DNA from: Pseudomonas putida
Lineage (GTDB): Bacteria; Pseudomonadota; Gammaproteobacteria; Pseudomonadales; Pseudomonadaceae
Assembly: GCF_016406145.1 (NCBI RefSeq)
Contig: NZ_CP066306.1
Coordinates: 1,860,001-1,924,000 of the forward strand
DNA: 64,000 nt
Reading direction: 5' to 3'
The notes beneath the pieces were generated by a model. That model was not told where the DNA came from and ran no database searches. It worked only from the letters and a program-made list of their open reading frames with translations. Numbering within the stretch: position 1 is the first letter of the stretch; every line of letters starts with the position of its first letter. Below are positions 18,024 through 26,628 of the stretch, piece by piece. Position numbers and translations under genes: made by a program.

Positions 18024-18260
18024 ATGATGGTCACTGCATCATTAGCCTGCGCTCGGTCAAGCACGTGGGCAGCCCTCGCCACTCTCTTATCTAGAGTCAC
18101 CGACCGCTCCGGCGCGGGGGCACTGGCTTCGCCACGCAAATCTCCTAACACCACCCGCTTACATGAACCCGAAATTTTCGGTGAGCCAGTGCGGCATTGG
18201 ACGCGTGTGAGCATCACCGCGTCTTGTTTCTGTTTGTTCAGCGCGGGGAATTTGGCATGA
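18024..18260 (+). CDS. Possible 78-codon leader ORF coupled to the SDR gene
   Basis: The frame starts with ATG after GGAGATC, a good ribosome site, and ends in TGA that overlaps the SDR start as ATGA. The predicted product (MMVTASLACARSST... to ...FSAGNLA) resembles nothing I know and has ordinary but unremarkable composition. It could be a short translated leader that couples translation to the downstream gene rather than a functional protein. It may equally be chance. Confidence 0.3.
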   Translation: MMVTASLACARSSTWAALATLLSRVTDRSGAGALASPRKSPNTTRLHEPEIFGEPVRHWTRVSITASCFCLFSAGNLA

Positions 18261-19027
18261 CGAATCTTCGACACACAGGACGCACAGTTCTTATTACCGG
18301 GGCAGGAGGGGGCATCGGTGCCTCGATTGCCCGGCTGTACTGCGAGGAGGGCGCGCGGGTTGCCTTGGTAGACTTCGACGAACAGTCAGTTTCTGAGCTT
18401 TCCCAGCAACTCTGTACTGCCGGACATTTGGTGGCTTGGGCTAAAGCTGACGTCGCAAATTTTGATCAATGCAGTCGAGCCTGTGCTGAGTTTAGCGAGC
18501 AGCTCGGCCCTATCGACACCTTGATCAACAATGCAGGCGTGTCTCCCAAACATCAGGGGGCACCCGCACCGATTTGGGAGATGGATCCCCTGGAGTGGGA
18601 TCGGGTCGTCGGCATCAACCTCACTGGCTCGTTCAACTTGGTTAGAGCACTCGCACCGGGGATGGTCGAGCGTCGCTTTGGGAGAATCGTGAACATGTCT
18701 TCCGTTGCTGGCAGCGCATTTCTCCCTATCGTTGCGGCGCATTACAGCGCCACCAAAGCCGCAATTATCGGTTTTACCCGTCATCTGGCAGGTGAGCTCG
18801 GGCCTTATGGGATTACGGCAAACGCGCTGGCCCCGGGACGCATCGAAACGCCGCTTCTGAAAACCGTTTCTGCGCAAGCGAACCAGGCTGTTGTTGATGA
18901 GACTCCGTTGGGCCGTCTTGGAACGCCACTTGAGGTAGCTAAAGCAGCATGCTTTTTGACTTCAAACGACAGCGACTTCATCACGGGCCAAGTCGTGGAT
19001 GTGGCTGGTGGCTGGTTGATGCGCTGA
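18257..19027 (+). CDS. SDR-family NAD(P)-dependent oxidoreductase (FabG-like)
   Basis: This is a 256-aa classical short-chain dehydrogenase: cofactor motif TGAGGGIGASIA, NNAG in LINNAGVSP, Ser in NMSSVAGSA, YSATK catalytic Tyr/Lys, and the C-terminal GQVVDVAGGWLM. An Asp after strand 2 (ALVDFDEQ) points to NAD preference. The start at 18257 (MTNLRHTGRTVLITG) has GGGGAA upstream. A 20-codon extension is not conserved. It is first of the plus-strand set SDR, GldA-like, cyclase, LacI, downstream of the LacI-type operators. It probably oxidises a secondary alcohol intermediate. Confidence 0.88.
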   Translation: MTNLRHTGRTVLITGAGGGIGASIARLYCEEGARVALVDFDEQSVSELSQQLCTAGHLVAWAKADVANFDQCSRACAEFSEQLGPIDTLINNAGVSPKHQGAPAPIWEMDPLEWDRVVGINLTGSFNLVRALAPGMVERRFGRIVNMSSVAGSAFLPIVAAHYSATKAAIIGFTRHLAGELGPYGITANALAPGRIETPLLKTVSAQANQAVVDETPLGRLGTPLEVAKAACFLTSNDSDFITGQVVDVAGGWLMR

Positions 19028-19090
19028 TCCAGCCGGGCTCGTATTCAACGTAACGATTTATCTCACAGTTTTTCAGCAGCGGGTGATGGC

Positions 19091-20194
19091 ATGGTTCGAA
19101 CAATGGGTTTTCCTGGCCGATACGAGCAAGGGCCAGGCGCACTAAAGCAGCTTGGCAGAATCCTTTCCGATATGGGGCAATCGCGCCCTTTGGTCTTATG
19201 CGACGAGTTCGTCTCAAGGCATCTGTGGCCTGAGGTAGGGAGTGCATTGTCAGAGCATGGTTTCGAGGCGAACAGCATCGTTTTTCCAGGTGAATGCACT
19301 AAAGCGGCAATTGCGTCTCTCTGTGAGCGATCAGCAGATTACAGGCCAGACACCATCATCGCTTTGGGCGGGGGTAAGACAATTGACACGGCTAAAGGTA
19401 TGGCTGCTCAGCTTGATGTCCCTATTGTCGTATGCCCGACCATTGCTTCCAGCGACGCCCCAACCAGCCGTTTGATTGTGCTTTACGACGAAGCGCACAA
19501 GGTCGTTGGTGTCGAGTACCTGAACATGAACCCCTCTGCAGTAGTCGTGGACACCGAAGTGATTGTCTGTGCGCCTGCAAGGTTTTTCGCCGCAGGCATC
19601 GGCGACGCCATCAGTAAAAAGTTTGAGGCGCAACAATGTCAGTCTGCCGGAGGCAATAACTCATTTGGTACTCCAGCGTTGAACACTGCATTGCTGCTAA
19701 CAGAGGCAGTGTTTAAGACGCTTATGACCTACGGGTACAGCGCTTACCAAGCAGTAGGCCGGCACGAGGTTAATGATGATGTCGAGCGGGTTGTTGAAGG
19801 AACCGTCCTTATCAGTGGCGTTGGGTTCGAGAGTGGCGGCTTGTCGCTAGCTCATGCGCTTGTGCGAGGTCTTACGGCAATTCCTGCGATTACTTCCATG
19901 CTGCATGGTGAGCTTGTCGCATTCGGGACGCTGGTGCAGATGTCGGTCGAAGAGCGCCCAGACTCAGACATCCTAGAGGTCGCTCAGCTTCTGAATGATG
20001 TGAATCTTCCCGTCACCCTCGACGGCCTTGGCCAGACGTCTCCGTTTACCTCTGAGGAACTGGACATTGTTGTCCAGGCAACACTGGGTGCGGTTTACGC
20101 GAAAAATATGGCGCCAGCCCTTACCGCTGAACGACTCATCCGAGGACTCGCTCGTGCCGACGACCTGGGACAACGATTTGAACGTTTCAACTAA
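19091..20194 (+). CDS. Glycerol-dehydrogenase-like iron/zinc alcohol dehydrogenase
   Basis: This 367-aa protein is of the GldA branch of family III dehydrogenases: NAD-binding ALGGGKTIDTAKGMA near residue 95, PTIASSDAPTS, and metal ligands Asp in AGIGDAISKKFEA, His in LAHALVRGL and His in MLHGELVAFG. Family members oxidise glycerol or other vicinal diols with NAD. It follows the SDR by 63 bases and precedes the cyclase gene, so it likely acts on an intermediate of the same route. True glycerol use is not implied, as no kinase or transporter is near. Confidence 0.87.
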   Translation: MVRTMGFPGRYEQGPGALKQLGRILSDMGQSRPLVLCDEFVSRHLWPEVGSALSEHGFEANSIVFPGECTKAAIASLCERSADYRPDTIIALGGGKTIDTAKGMAAQLDVPIVVCPTIASSDAPTSRLIVLYDEAHKVVGVEYLNMNPSAVVVDTEVIVCAPARFFAAGIGDAISKKFEAQQCQSAGGNNSFGTPALNTALLLTEAVFKTLMTYGYSAYQAVGRHEVNDDVERVVEGTVLISGVGFESGGLSLAHALVRGLTAIPAITSMLHGELVAFGTLVQMSVEERPDSDILEVAQLLNDVNLPVTLDGLGQTSPFTSEELDIVVQATLGAVYAKNMAPALTAERLIRGLARADDLGQRFERFN

Positions 20195-20240
20195 CCGCTA
20201 ATGCGGTACAGCTAATCCAATAATAAAAGAGGCTCAGAAA

Positions 20241-21203
20241 ATGACAGACAAGACCGTTCCGCACATTCATGACTTGCTCAAAGACTCCCCTAAGAACTGG
20301 GGTAAGTGGGGGCCGGATGATGAGGTTGGCTCACTCAACTACCTCACAGGTGTCGAGGTGCTCCAAGGTGTCAAAGAGGTCACGCAAGGCAAGACATTTA
20401 CTTTGCAGGTGCGGATGGCTGATCCTGCAGGTGACCCGGTCTGGCCTGGGCGCTCTCAGTCAAAGCGCATGAATATCATGGATCGTGGCCACTACAACTG
20501 CGGCAAGGGCCCACACTTTCCAGGCTCGTACGAGTTCGCCGACGATGTAATGTTTTTCCACCTTCAGGGTTCAACTCAATACGACGCGCTCGGCCACGTT
20601 TGGTACGACGACCAGATCTGGAATGGGTACAGCGCTGATACCACTATCGGCTCCCTGGCCAAGGCGAGCGTTGCTCCATTGGGTGAAAAAGGCATCGTTG
20701 GCCGAGGCATTCTGATCGACATAGCGCGCCACCGTGGCAAAGACGTGCTGGATGCAGGCGAAACTTTCAACCATGAGGATCTGATGGCTGCGGCCCGCGC
20801 TCAAGGCGTCTCTATCAACAAGCGCGACATTCTCATCATCCGCACTGGATGGATCGGCTCGTTTTATAAACGCGACCCGGAAGAGTTCTACAAAGACTTT
20901 ATCGAGCCAGGCCTGACCTACAGCCCTGAGCTGGTAAAGTGGTTTCAGGAGATGGAAATTCCGAACATTGTCACCGACACCATCGCTAACGAAGTTACCG
21001 TCGATCCCGTGTCAGGGGTTGCGTTGCCGTTGCACAACGCACTCATGAGGAACTTGGGCATCACTCTCACTGAGATCGCTCAGCTTGACCCTCTCGCGGA
21101 GGACTGCGCTGAGGACGGTCAGTGGACGTTCCTGTACACCGCAGCCCCTCTAAAGGTCGTTGGCGGAACCGGCGCTCCTGTGAATCCGATCGTCATTAAA
21201 TGA
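20241..21203 (+). CDS. Cyclase-family metal-dependent hydrolase
   Basis: This 320-aa protein belongs to the cyclase/kynurenine formamidase-like family, in the longer branch. The metal motif appears as LQGSTQYDALGHVWYDD near residue 110, the variant without the first His of HxGTHxDxxxH. Further conserved blocks are GRGILIDIARHRG, DILIIRTGWIG and the late PLHNALMRNLGI. Members hydrolyse amides or lactones. It sits 46 bases after the GldA-like gene with an AGAGGC ribosome site. A lactonase or amidohydrolase step is plausible; substrate is unknown. Confidence 0.85.
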   Translation: MTDKTVPHIHDLLKDSPKNWGKWGPDDEVGSLNYLTGVEVLQGVKEVTQGKTFTLQVRMADPAGDPVWPGRSQSKRMNIMDRGHYNCGKGPHFPGSYEFADDVMFFHLQGSTQYDALGHVWYDDQIWNGYSADTTIGSLAKASVAPLGEKGIVGRGILIDIARHRGKDVLDAGETFNHEDLMAAARAQGVSINKRDILIIRTGWIGSFYKRDPEEFYKDFIEPGLTYSPELVKWFQEMEIPNIVTDTIANEVTVDPVSGVALPLHNALMRNLGITLTEIAQLDPLAEDCAEDGQWTFLYTAAPLKVVGGTGAPVNPIVIK

Positions 21204-21362
21204 GTGTCTTTGCCAGGGGGCAGCAGAAGCGCTGCTCTCAGGTTTTTCTCTCCAACTAACGGCTCCCGAACGGCAGGCGGTTGGCTTATCATCCTCTGTG
21301 AAAAATCGAGGACGTTCTTCTGATCGTCCTGCCGCACTACGATCGAGGATGCTGAATCTCCA

Positions 21363-22394
21363 ATGAAAAAAATCGAGAAACCGAAGCTCAAGGATGTGGC
21401 TGAATTGGCGGGCGTCTCGATGGGGAGTGCTTCAAGAGCCTTGGCTGTCCCGCACTTAGTGAAACCTGCAACGCTGGCCAAAGTACAAGCAGCTGTTCAA
21501 GAGCTTGGGTACGTGCGAGACGGGGCGGCGCGTGCTTTGGCATCCAGGCGCACGCACAGCATCGGAGCCGTTTTTCCTACTTTTAACAACCCTGCGTTCG
21601 CTGAAGCTGTCCAGGCCCTCCAGTTAAGGCTAACGGAGCTTGGGTATCACCTGATCATTTCTTCCCATGAATACGACCAGGCGCAAGAACTGGTAAACGT
21701 AAGGAACATGATTGAGCGGGGCGTCGAAGGACTACTGTTGGTGGGCACTGAACACAGTCCTGAAATTTATGAAGCACTAACTGCCGCCCAATGCCCATTC
21801 ATTCTCATGTGGTCGCTAGATGGTGCTCATGACCATCACTGCGTGGGGTTCAGCAATGAGGAGGGTGGTCGATTGATAGCCAGGCACTTGCTTAGCCTTG
21901 GTCATCAAAGTATTGCCATGATCAGTGGAGTTGTTTCTCACAACGAACGGGCTAAATACCGTCTGAAAGGAATCACCGCTCAGCTACTCGAGTCAGGGAT
22001 CGAGCTTTCAAGTGAACGGATTATTGAGCAGCCATTCACGATTGAGGGAGGGCGCGCCGGGCTGCGGATTGCTATGGAGCTTAACCCCAAGCCTACAGCC
22101 ATTGTCTGCAGCACTGACCTCACCTGTATCGGAGCGTTGGCGGAAGCGCGTTCCAATGGGATCGACGTCCCCAAAGAACTATCAGTCAGCGGGTTCGATG
22201 ATATCGAGTTCGCGGCTGCCTACGTGCCAGCCCTGACGACCGTCAGGGTGCCGACTTCGAAAATTGGTATCAGCAGCGCCAACAACATCGTTGCGCTGAT
22301 CGAGGGGCGCCCACTTGCACGCCGCGAGCGCATACAAATCGAACTCGTCGTTCGAGATAGTACGGCGCCACGGCCGTTTTCAGGAAGGGACTAA
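21363..22394 (+). CDS. LacI-family transcriptional regulator
   Basis: This 343-aa repressor has an N-terminal helix-turn-helix and hinge (KLKDVAELAGVSMGSASRAL, residues ~10-60) and a periplasmic-binding-protein-like effector domain ending SVSGFDDIEFAAAYVPALTTV. The hinge region reads RDGAARALASRRT. It lies 159 bases after the cyclase gene and overlaps the convergent NTF2 gene by 4 bases. The two ATGAARCGMTTCAT palindromes at 17880 and 17978 fit LacI-family operators and are its likely targets. Confidence 0.92.
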   Translation: MKKIEKPKLKDVAELAGVSMGSASRALAVPHLVKPATLAKVQAAVQELGYVRDGAARALASRRTHSIGAVFPTFNNPAFAEAVQALQLRLTELGYHLIISSHEYDQAQELVNVRNMIERGVEGLLLVGTEHSPEIYEALTAAQCPFILMWSLDGAHDHHCVGFSNEEGGRLIARHLLSLGHQSIAMISGVVSHNERAKYRLKGITAQLLESGIELSSERIIEQPFTIEGGRAGLRIAMELNPKPTAIVCSTDLTCIGALAEARSNGIDVPKELSVSGFDDIEFAAAYVPALTTVRVPTSKIGISSANNIVALIEGRPLARRERIQIELVVRDSTAPRPFSGRD

Positions 22395-23338
22395 ACTCTT
22401 GGTGCTTCATTGGCATTGAACCAGCCTGGGCGGTACTCGCTCCAGGTCAGTTGCCAGAATCCCTCATGCTTGCGACGAAGTCGCATCCGGTAATGCGCGC
22501 CATAGAGAGGCGTGCCATCTTGCGTGTGTGAGTTTCCAGGAATGACTCTGCCGACAATCATTTCCGCTACACCCTTTTCCTCGTCGGACTTGATCTCCAG
22601 CACGTCCGCGAAATGCTGCATCCACGGCCAGGGCCTGCGAAATTCTTTGAAGGAGCCGATGATCGCGTGGCGCCCTTCAATAAGGCCCATCGGTTGGAAA
22701 TCGCCAGCGGCGTCGTTGGTAAAGCAATGAGCAAGCAGCTGCATGTCAGCTTGATCCAGCGCCCATGAGTAACGAGCGTAGGTTTCAGCAATACATTCCG
22801 CACTGGTCACCGAAGCCGTTGAGTTAGGGAAAGCAAGCCATGGCGAATTCAGCTCGCTAACGATGGTCGGGGCTGGGTCGCCAATCCTCCATCCGTCGTC
22901 ACCTGGTGGAAGCTGCCAGTGAATTGCAAGCGAGTAGTCCCCGGTTATCCAATTCAAGGCAATCAGCACGCTGTCGAGGCGCCAGGTGCCTGCTGTCTTT
23001 TTCATAGAGCCTGTGACAGTCATTCCAAATGCGAGCGTGGCCGACTTTTTGGCTTTGCTGATATGGCCATATGCGTAGAAACTGAAATTGGCGTCGGTTT
23101 CTCCACCACCCACATAGTGATTGGTTGCCTTCACTGAAAAGCCATCAGCCTTGGCACGGTCTTGCTGGAAAGCTCTGACAATCTTGCGTCCACCCTCATG
23201 AGCGGACATGTGGCTTGTAACCAGCTGGCAATTGTCAGTGAACATATCCCCAGCAGATTCCCAATAACCGCTCTCCCAGGCTTCCAGAAAGGTGGCTATA
23301 ACGCCCTTAATGTCGGTGCGATCACTTGAGCCGGTCAC
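22391..23338 (-). CDS. Tandem NTF2-like (SnoaL) domain protein
   Basis: The 315-aa protein appears to hold two NTF2-like folds. The first (about residues 1-145) has FLEAWESGYWESAGDMFTDN and YAYGHISKAKKSATLAFGM. The second (about 180-310) has CIAETYARYSWALDQADMQL and GRHAIIGSFKEFRRPWP. The domain family includes SnoaL-like cyclases, isomerases, dehydratases and small subunits of aromatic oxygenases. It overlaps the flavin-monooxygenase gene by 4 bases (ATGA), so the two proteins probably work on the same compound. No catalytic residues can be assigned from sequence. Confidence 0.78.
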   Translation of the reverse strand: MTGSSDRTDIKGVIATFLEAWESGYWESAGDMFTDNCQLVTSHMSAHEGGRKIVRAFQQDRAKADGFSVKATNHYVGGGETDANFSFYAYGHISKAKKSATLAFGMTVTGSMKKTAGTWRLDSVLIALNWITGDYSLAIHWQLPPGDDGWRIGDPAPTIVSELNSPWLAFPNSTASVTSAECIAETYARYSWALDQADMQLLAHCFTNDAAGDFQPMGLIEGRHAIIGSFKEFRRPWPWMQHFADVLEIKSDEEKGVAEMIVGRVIPGNSHTQDGTPLYGAHYRMRLRRKHEGFWQLTWSEYRPGWFNANEAPRV

Positions 23339-24339
23339 TGGGTCACCTGCGAGACAGGTTGGCCTATGGGAAAGTGTGGCAGGACATACTCAGCCATCTC
23401 CTCCAGGACATCAGCGGCTGGTCGCTGCAGAGGTTTGATATTCAGTGCGACGTGTGAAACACCTTCATCCTGTTGCCGTTTCCAGAGATCCACGAGAGCA
23501 TTACGCCCGATCCTTATTCCGTTGTAGCCGCGTTCCAGCGGTGTGCTCGGATCCTTCGCCAGATCGAAAAACGTCGCGTAGCCGTATGGTTTTGCATTGC
23601 CGGTCTGACTGGCAGAACGGAACTCGCGGATGAGGCCGGGCAAACGATTGAAATCGCTCAGATGCCAAATCCAGGCATCGGCATTATTGGCTATCCACTC
23701 AAGCGACTGACGGGCCCGGCCCACGACAATCATTGGGAGTCGAGGGCCAACTGGCTTGGGTACCATGTCTAGCAAGCCTTCCAGCTGGCCGAAAAGTTTG
23801 GTTGAGACGCTTGGGAAGCTGTTTTCAGTGACTGTCTTAATCAGCTCGAAGCCTTCCCGGTACCGTTCTTCTCTCGCTTCGAAATCAATCCCGAATGCTG
23901 GATATTCAATCGGTCGATCTCCGCTGGAGAGCCCTAACAAGAATCGTCCACCGGTGAGCTGGTCAACCGACACAGATTGTTTAGCAACGATCAACGGCTC
24001 GCGCAGTGGAAGAACGATTCCTGTCGTTCCCAAAGCAATTTTTTGAGTTACGGCTGCCAAATATCCAAGGTAGACGAAGGGGTCGATCATCTGCCCGGTG
24101 TCACCAAAGCTTGGATCGTAGAAGGGCACGTCCCTCATCCATAAACTTGCAAAACCAGCCTCATCTGCGATTCGAGCAAGGCGCTGATGATCCTGCAAAG
24201 TAGGGAACGGCGAATTTGGGTAGCCTTCCAGAGGCATGATGTATCCGAAGGTTAGGCCTTCGGGCTGGAACACTCGCGAATAGGCCGGGTGAGCTGCAAG
24301 CTCAGGACTGAGCTCAAGGGAAGGGCTGAGAGAAGTCAT
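23335..24339 (-). CDS. Luciferase-like (LLM class) flavin-dependent monooxygenase
   Basis: This 334-aa TIM-barrel enzyme is of the bacterial luciferase family: EAGFASLWMRDVP near residue 65, VTQKIALGTTGIVLPLREPL near 95, SVDQLTGGRFLLGLSSGDR near 125, and LPMIVVGRARQSLEWIANNADAW near 200. Such enzymes use reduced FMN and O2 for oxygenation, Baeyer-Villiger oxidation or C-S cleavage. No flavin reductase is adjacent. It heads a two-gene unit with the NTF2-like gene. Its upstream region carries the same GTATTGGGGAA motif as the esterase, which fits oxidation of a ketone to an ester followed by hydrolysis. Confidence 0.87.
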   Translation of the reverse strand: MTSLSPSLELSPELAAHPAYSRVFQPEGLTFGYIMPLEGYPNSPFPTLQDHQRLARIADEAGFASLWMRDVPFYDPSFGDTGQMIDPFVYLGYLAAVTQKIALGTTGIVLPLREPLIVAKQSVSVDQLTGGRFLLGLSSGDRPIEYPAFGIDFEAREERYREGFELIKTVTENSFPSVSTKLFGQLEGLLDMVPKPVGPRLPMIVVGRARQSLEWIANNADAWIWHLSDFNRLPGLIREFRSASQTGNAKPYGYATFFDLAKDPSTPLERGYNGIRIGRNALVDLWKRQQDEGVSHVALNIKPLQRPAADVLEEMAEYVLPHFPIGQPVSQVTQ

Positions 24340-24416
24340 TGCTAAACCTCATTATTTTAAGCCGATTACTACTGTGTAAGCGGCTTTCAGATGAACAGGT
24401 CTGCATGGTAGTGAAG

Positions 24417-24438
24417 GTATTGGGGAAAATGTGTCCCC
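24417..24438. promoter_or_regulatory. Second copy of the GTATTGGGGAA...TCCCC motif
   Basis: GTATTGGGGAA (24417-24427) and TCCCC (24434-24438) have the same spacing and the same orientation to their target gene as the motif at 16597-16619. The site is 78-99 bases upstream of the monooxygenase start, in the 352-base divergent region shared with the cupin gene. The LysR protein encoded at 16664 is the likely binder. Confidence 0.5.
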
Positions 24439-24567
24439 TCTGACGGGGCGCGATCCACGGGTGGCCGGTATCCACTCAATGAAAAATCTGCTGGGTCAAT
24501 CGCTTGAACTCGTGCGCAGTAGGCGTCTTAGATAAGTCGCGGCCTTCAACGGGATGAGCCCTACGCG

Positions 24568-24610
24568 CTGTGACGAGTGGTCACAGATGGTGTGAATTTC
24601 TGAGTATTCT
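24568..24610 (+). promoter_or_regulatory. Operator and promoter of the cupin gene
   Basis: CTGTGAC-GAGTG-GTCACAG (24568-24586) is a perfect palindrome with 7-base arms. TCACAG (24581-24586) and TATTCT (24605-24610), 18 bases apart, can act as -35 and -10. The same block GGTCACAG-nn-GGTGTG and the same 18-base spacing recur at 26458-26489 before the MFS gene, so both promoters probably share an activator, likely the LysR protein at 25311. Confidence 0.6.
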
Positions 24611-24691
24611 CCTGTGCGAGAGCATCACCTACTCTCACTCAGCGATTGAAATCCTGGCTCGCTCGCCAGTCACACGTTGAGAGAAATTATA

Positions 24692-25228
24692 ATGAATACG
24701 CCCGTTAAACCTGATGAACTTGCCATTCCTTATGCTTTGCCGCAGGTGCCTTTCATGTCTCCAGACATGGTGCATCCAGGCGTTATGACCACTTGGCTCG
24801 AAGACGATAATCTCTGGGTGCCTGTCACCAAGTCAGTATCTTTCAAACCACTACTGCTGAGCGTTAGCGGTGGGTACTACATCAACTTGCTTCGAGTGCG
24901 GCAGAGCGGGGTTTTGTCACGTCACCGCCACTCAGGTGCAGTGCATGCGATCGTGTTGAAGGGGCGTTGGTACTACCTCGAACACGATTGGGTTGCTGAT
25001 GAAGGCTCCTTTGCGTTCGAGCCGCCAGGGGAGACTCACACCCTGTTCGTCCCTGAAGATGTCGAAGAAATGATTACTTGGTTCCACGTTCAGGGTGGCT
25101 ACACTTACGTCGACCCGCAGGGTGTCGCGGTTGGCTATGAAGACGTTTTCACCAAGCTGGAAGCTGCCCGCAGCCATTACAAAAATTTGGGCTTGCCGGA
25201 CGATTATATCGAGCAGTTCATTCGCTGA
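24692..25228 (+). CDS. Cupin dioxygenase, 2,4'-dihydroxyacetophenone dioxygenase-like
   Basis: This 178-aa single cupin has metal ligands visible in SRHRHSGAVHAIVLKGRWYYLEHDW (His, His and Glu) and PPGETHTLFVPED (His). The layout is that of the 2,4'-dihydroxyacetophenone dioxygenase group, non-heme iron enzymes that cleave the C-C bond beside a ketone to give a carboxylic acid and formate. The start at 24692 (MNTPVKPDELAIPYA) has GAGAG upstream. A 5-codon longer reading is less likely. It is a single-gene unit with its own promoter and terminator. Activity on an alpha-hydroxyketone is inferred from family only. Confidence 0.75.
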   Translation: MNTPVKPDELAIPYALPQVPFMSPDMVHPGVMTTWLEDDNLWVPVTKSVSFKPLLLSVSGGYYINLLRVRQSGVLSRHRHSGAVHAIVLKGRWYYLEHDWVADEGSFAFEPPGETHTLFVPEDVEEMITWFHVQGGYTYVDPQGVAVGYEDVFTKLEAARSHYKNLGLPDDYIEQFIR

Positions 25229-25239
25229 TTCTGGTTCAA

Positions 25240-25265
25240 AAAAAACGCGCTACGGCGCGTTTTTT
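25240..25265 (+). terminator. Rho-independent terminator after the cupin gene
   Basis: ACGCGC-TACG-GCGCGT stem flanked by a run of A on the left and six T on the right, 12 bases after the cupin stop. Confidence 0.92.
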
Positions 25266-25310
25266 GTGTAGATAAACAGGTAGATTCAGTCGCGTAAGGA
25301 GCGTACCGAA

Positions 25311-26237
25311 ATGGATCAATACTCTCAAATGCTAGCCTTCATCTGGTCAACAGAGTGCGGAAGTTTTTCTGCTGCCGCCAGGGCGCATGAGATGACTCCG
25401 TCGGCCATCAGTAAATTGATAGCGCGGCTGGAGGATCGGCTTCGGGTTCGACTTTTCCAGAGGGGTTCCCGAGTCCTCACCCTTACGGAGGAGGGGGCTG
25501 CTTATCTGCGCAGTGCGAAAGCTGTGGTTGAGGCGATGAGTGAAGCTGACTCTCTGGCAGAAGGGCTTCCTTCAAGGGTCAGTGGCACGCTTCGCATCCA
25601 CACGATGACCTCTTTTGCGAAGCAGCAGATCGTGCCTTGGTTGCCGGAATTCCTCGACACTTATCCGGGTCTTGATGTCGAGATTCAGTTAGGCGCTCAG
25701 TTCATTGACCAGTTCGAGCAGGGATTGGACATAGCCATCCATAGCGGGATTCTTCCGAGCTCTTCCAGAATTGCAAAGAAGATAGGCGAATGTGAATGGT
25801 TGCTGTGTGCTTCACCTGACTATTTGGAAAAGTATGGAACACCGCAGCAGCCACAAGACCTGATGAATCATCGATGCTTTAACTTCAGTTTTGCCAGCCC
25901 TTGGAACAAATGGGCCTTTATCCAGGACGGTCTGGGTGTGACGACCCCTGTGAAGCCCCGAGGATCGTTTACCCAAGGCGAACTGCTGAGGGACATGGCC
26001 AAATCAGGCGCGGGTATAGTCCGCCTTGCAGATTTCCACATTGGAAAAGACATTCAGGACGGATCGCTGGTGCTCCTGCTTGACGAGTACAAAGCGGAGA
26101 TCTTGGAGCCTATTTACCTGCTTTATTCAGACCGTAAGCATCTGAGTCCTCGCATCCGGGTGTTCATCGAGTTTTTTCAGGAAAAATGGATTGCTCACCC
26201 ATGGAAAATCGTGAGACGACTGCCCGGAGCGGTTTGA
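25311..26237 (+). CDS. LysR-family transcriptional regulator
   Basis: This 308-aa regulator has the helix-turn-helix FSAAARAHEMTPSAISKLIARLEDRL and a LysR effector domain of the CrgA-like group, ending YLLYSDRKHLSPRIRVFIEFF. It resembles the regulator at 16664, particularly at the end, but is clearly distinct. It lies between the cupin gene and the MFS/hydrolase operon, both preceded by the same promoter block, and is the natural candidate to control them. Confidence 0.9.
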   Translation: MDQYSQMLAFIWSTECGSFSAAARAHEMTPSAISKLIARLEDRLRVRLFQRGSRVLTLTEEGAAYLRSAKAVVEAMSEADSLAEGLPSRVSGTLRIHTMTSFAKQQIVPWLPEFLDTYPGLDVEIQLGAQFIDQFEQGLDIAIHSGILPSSSRIAKKIGECEWLLCASPDYLEKYGTPQQPQDLMNHRCFNFSFASPWNKWAFIQDGLGVTTPVKPRGSFTQGELLRDMAKSGAGIVRLADFHIGKDIQDGSLVLLLDEYKAEILEPIYLLYSDRKHLSPRIRVFIEFFQEKWIAHPWKIVRRLPGAV

Positions 26238-26384
26238 TAGCCACTACGGCTCGGCGCCTACTTTCACTCTACCTCCGCGCAAGCGTGCAACTGTGGCTCC
26301 TGCACAAGGGAGCCAATACTCCACCGCTCTGATAATTTTCCCTCTTGCTCTGTGCCCAACAGAGCTCTCAAAAATTTGAGACCT

Positions 26385-26489
26385 GTTCCCCAGTAATTAC
26401 TTAGCCAAATGCTTCGCTGGCACCTCTCCCATTTTGTGCCACTGACCTGTTCCTGGCGGTCACAGCAGGTGTGCTTTGCCAGCTATATT
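26385..26489 (+). promoter_or_regulatory. Promoter and operator region of the MFS/hydrolase operon
   Basis: The 391-base gap 26238-26628 holds no gene. It contains TTCCCCAGTA (from 26386), a half-match to the 16597/24417 motif in the same orientation to its gene. It also has TGACC-N10-GGTCA (26443-26462) and TCACAG-18-TATATT (26460-26489). The last block matches the cupin promoter at 24581-24610 in sequence and spacing. The mRNA leader would be about 135 bases. Confidence 0.5.
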
Positions 26490-26628
26490 CAGCCCTGAAA
26501 TTGAGCCATAACCTCTGTCCATGGTGAGCGGTACGACAAGTGCTGGATCATCTCGGATGTTGAGGCGTATGTGTGCGAAACACCGATCCTCAGCCGGAGA
26601 ATAAAAATAAATACCCGGAGATATCCCC

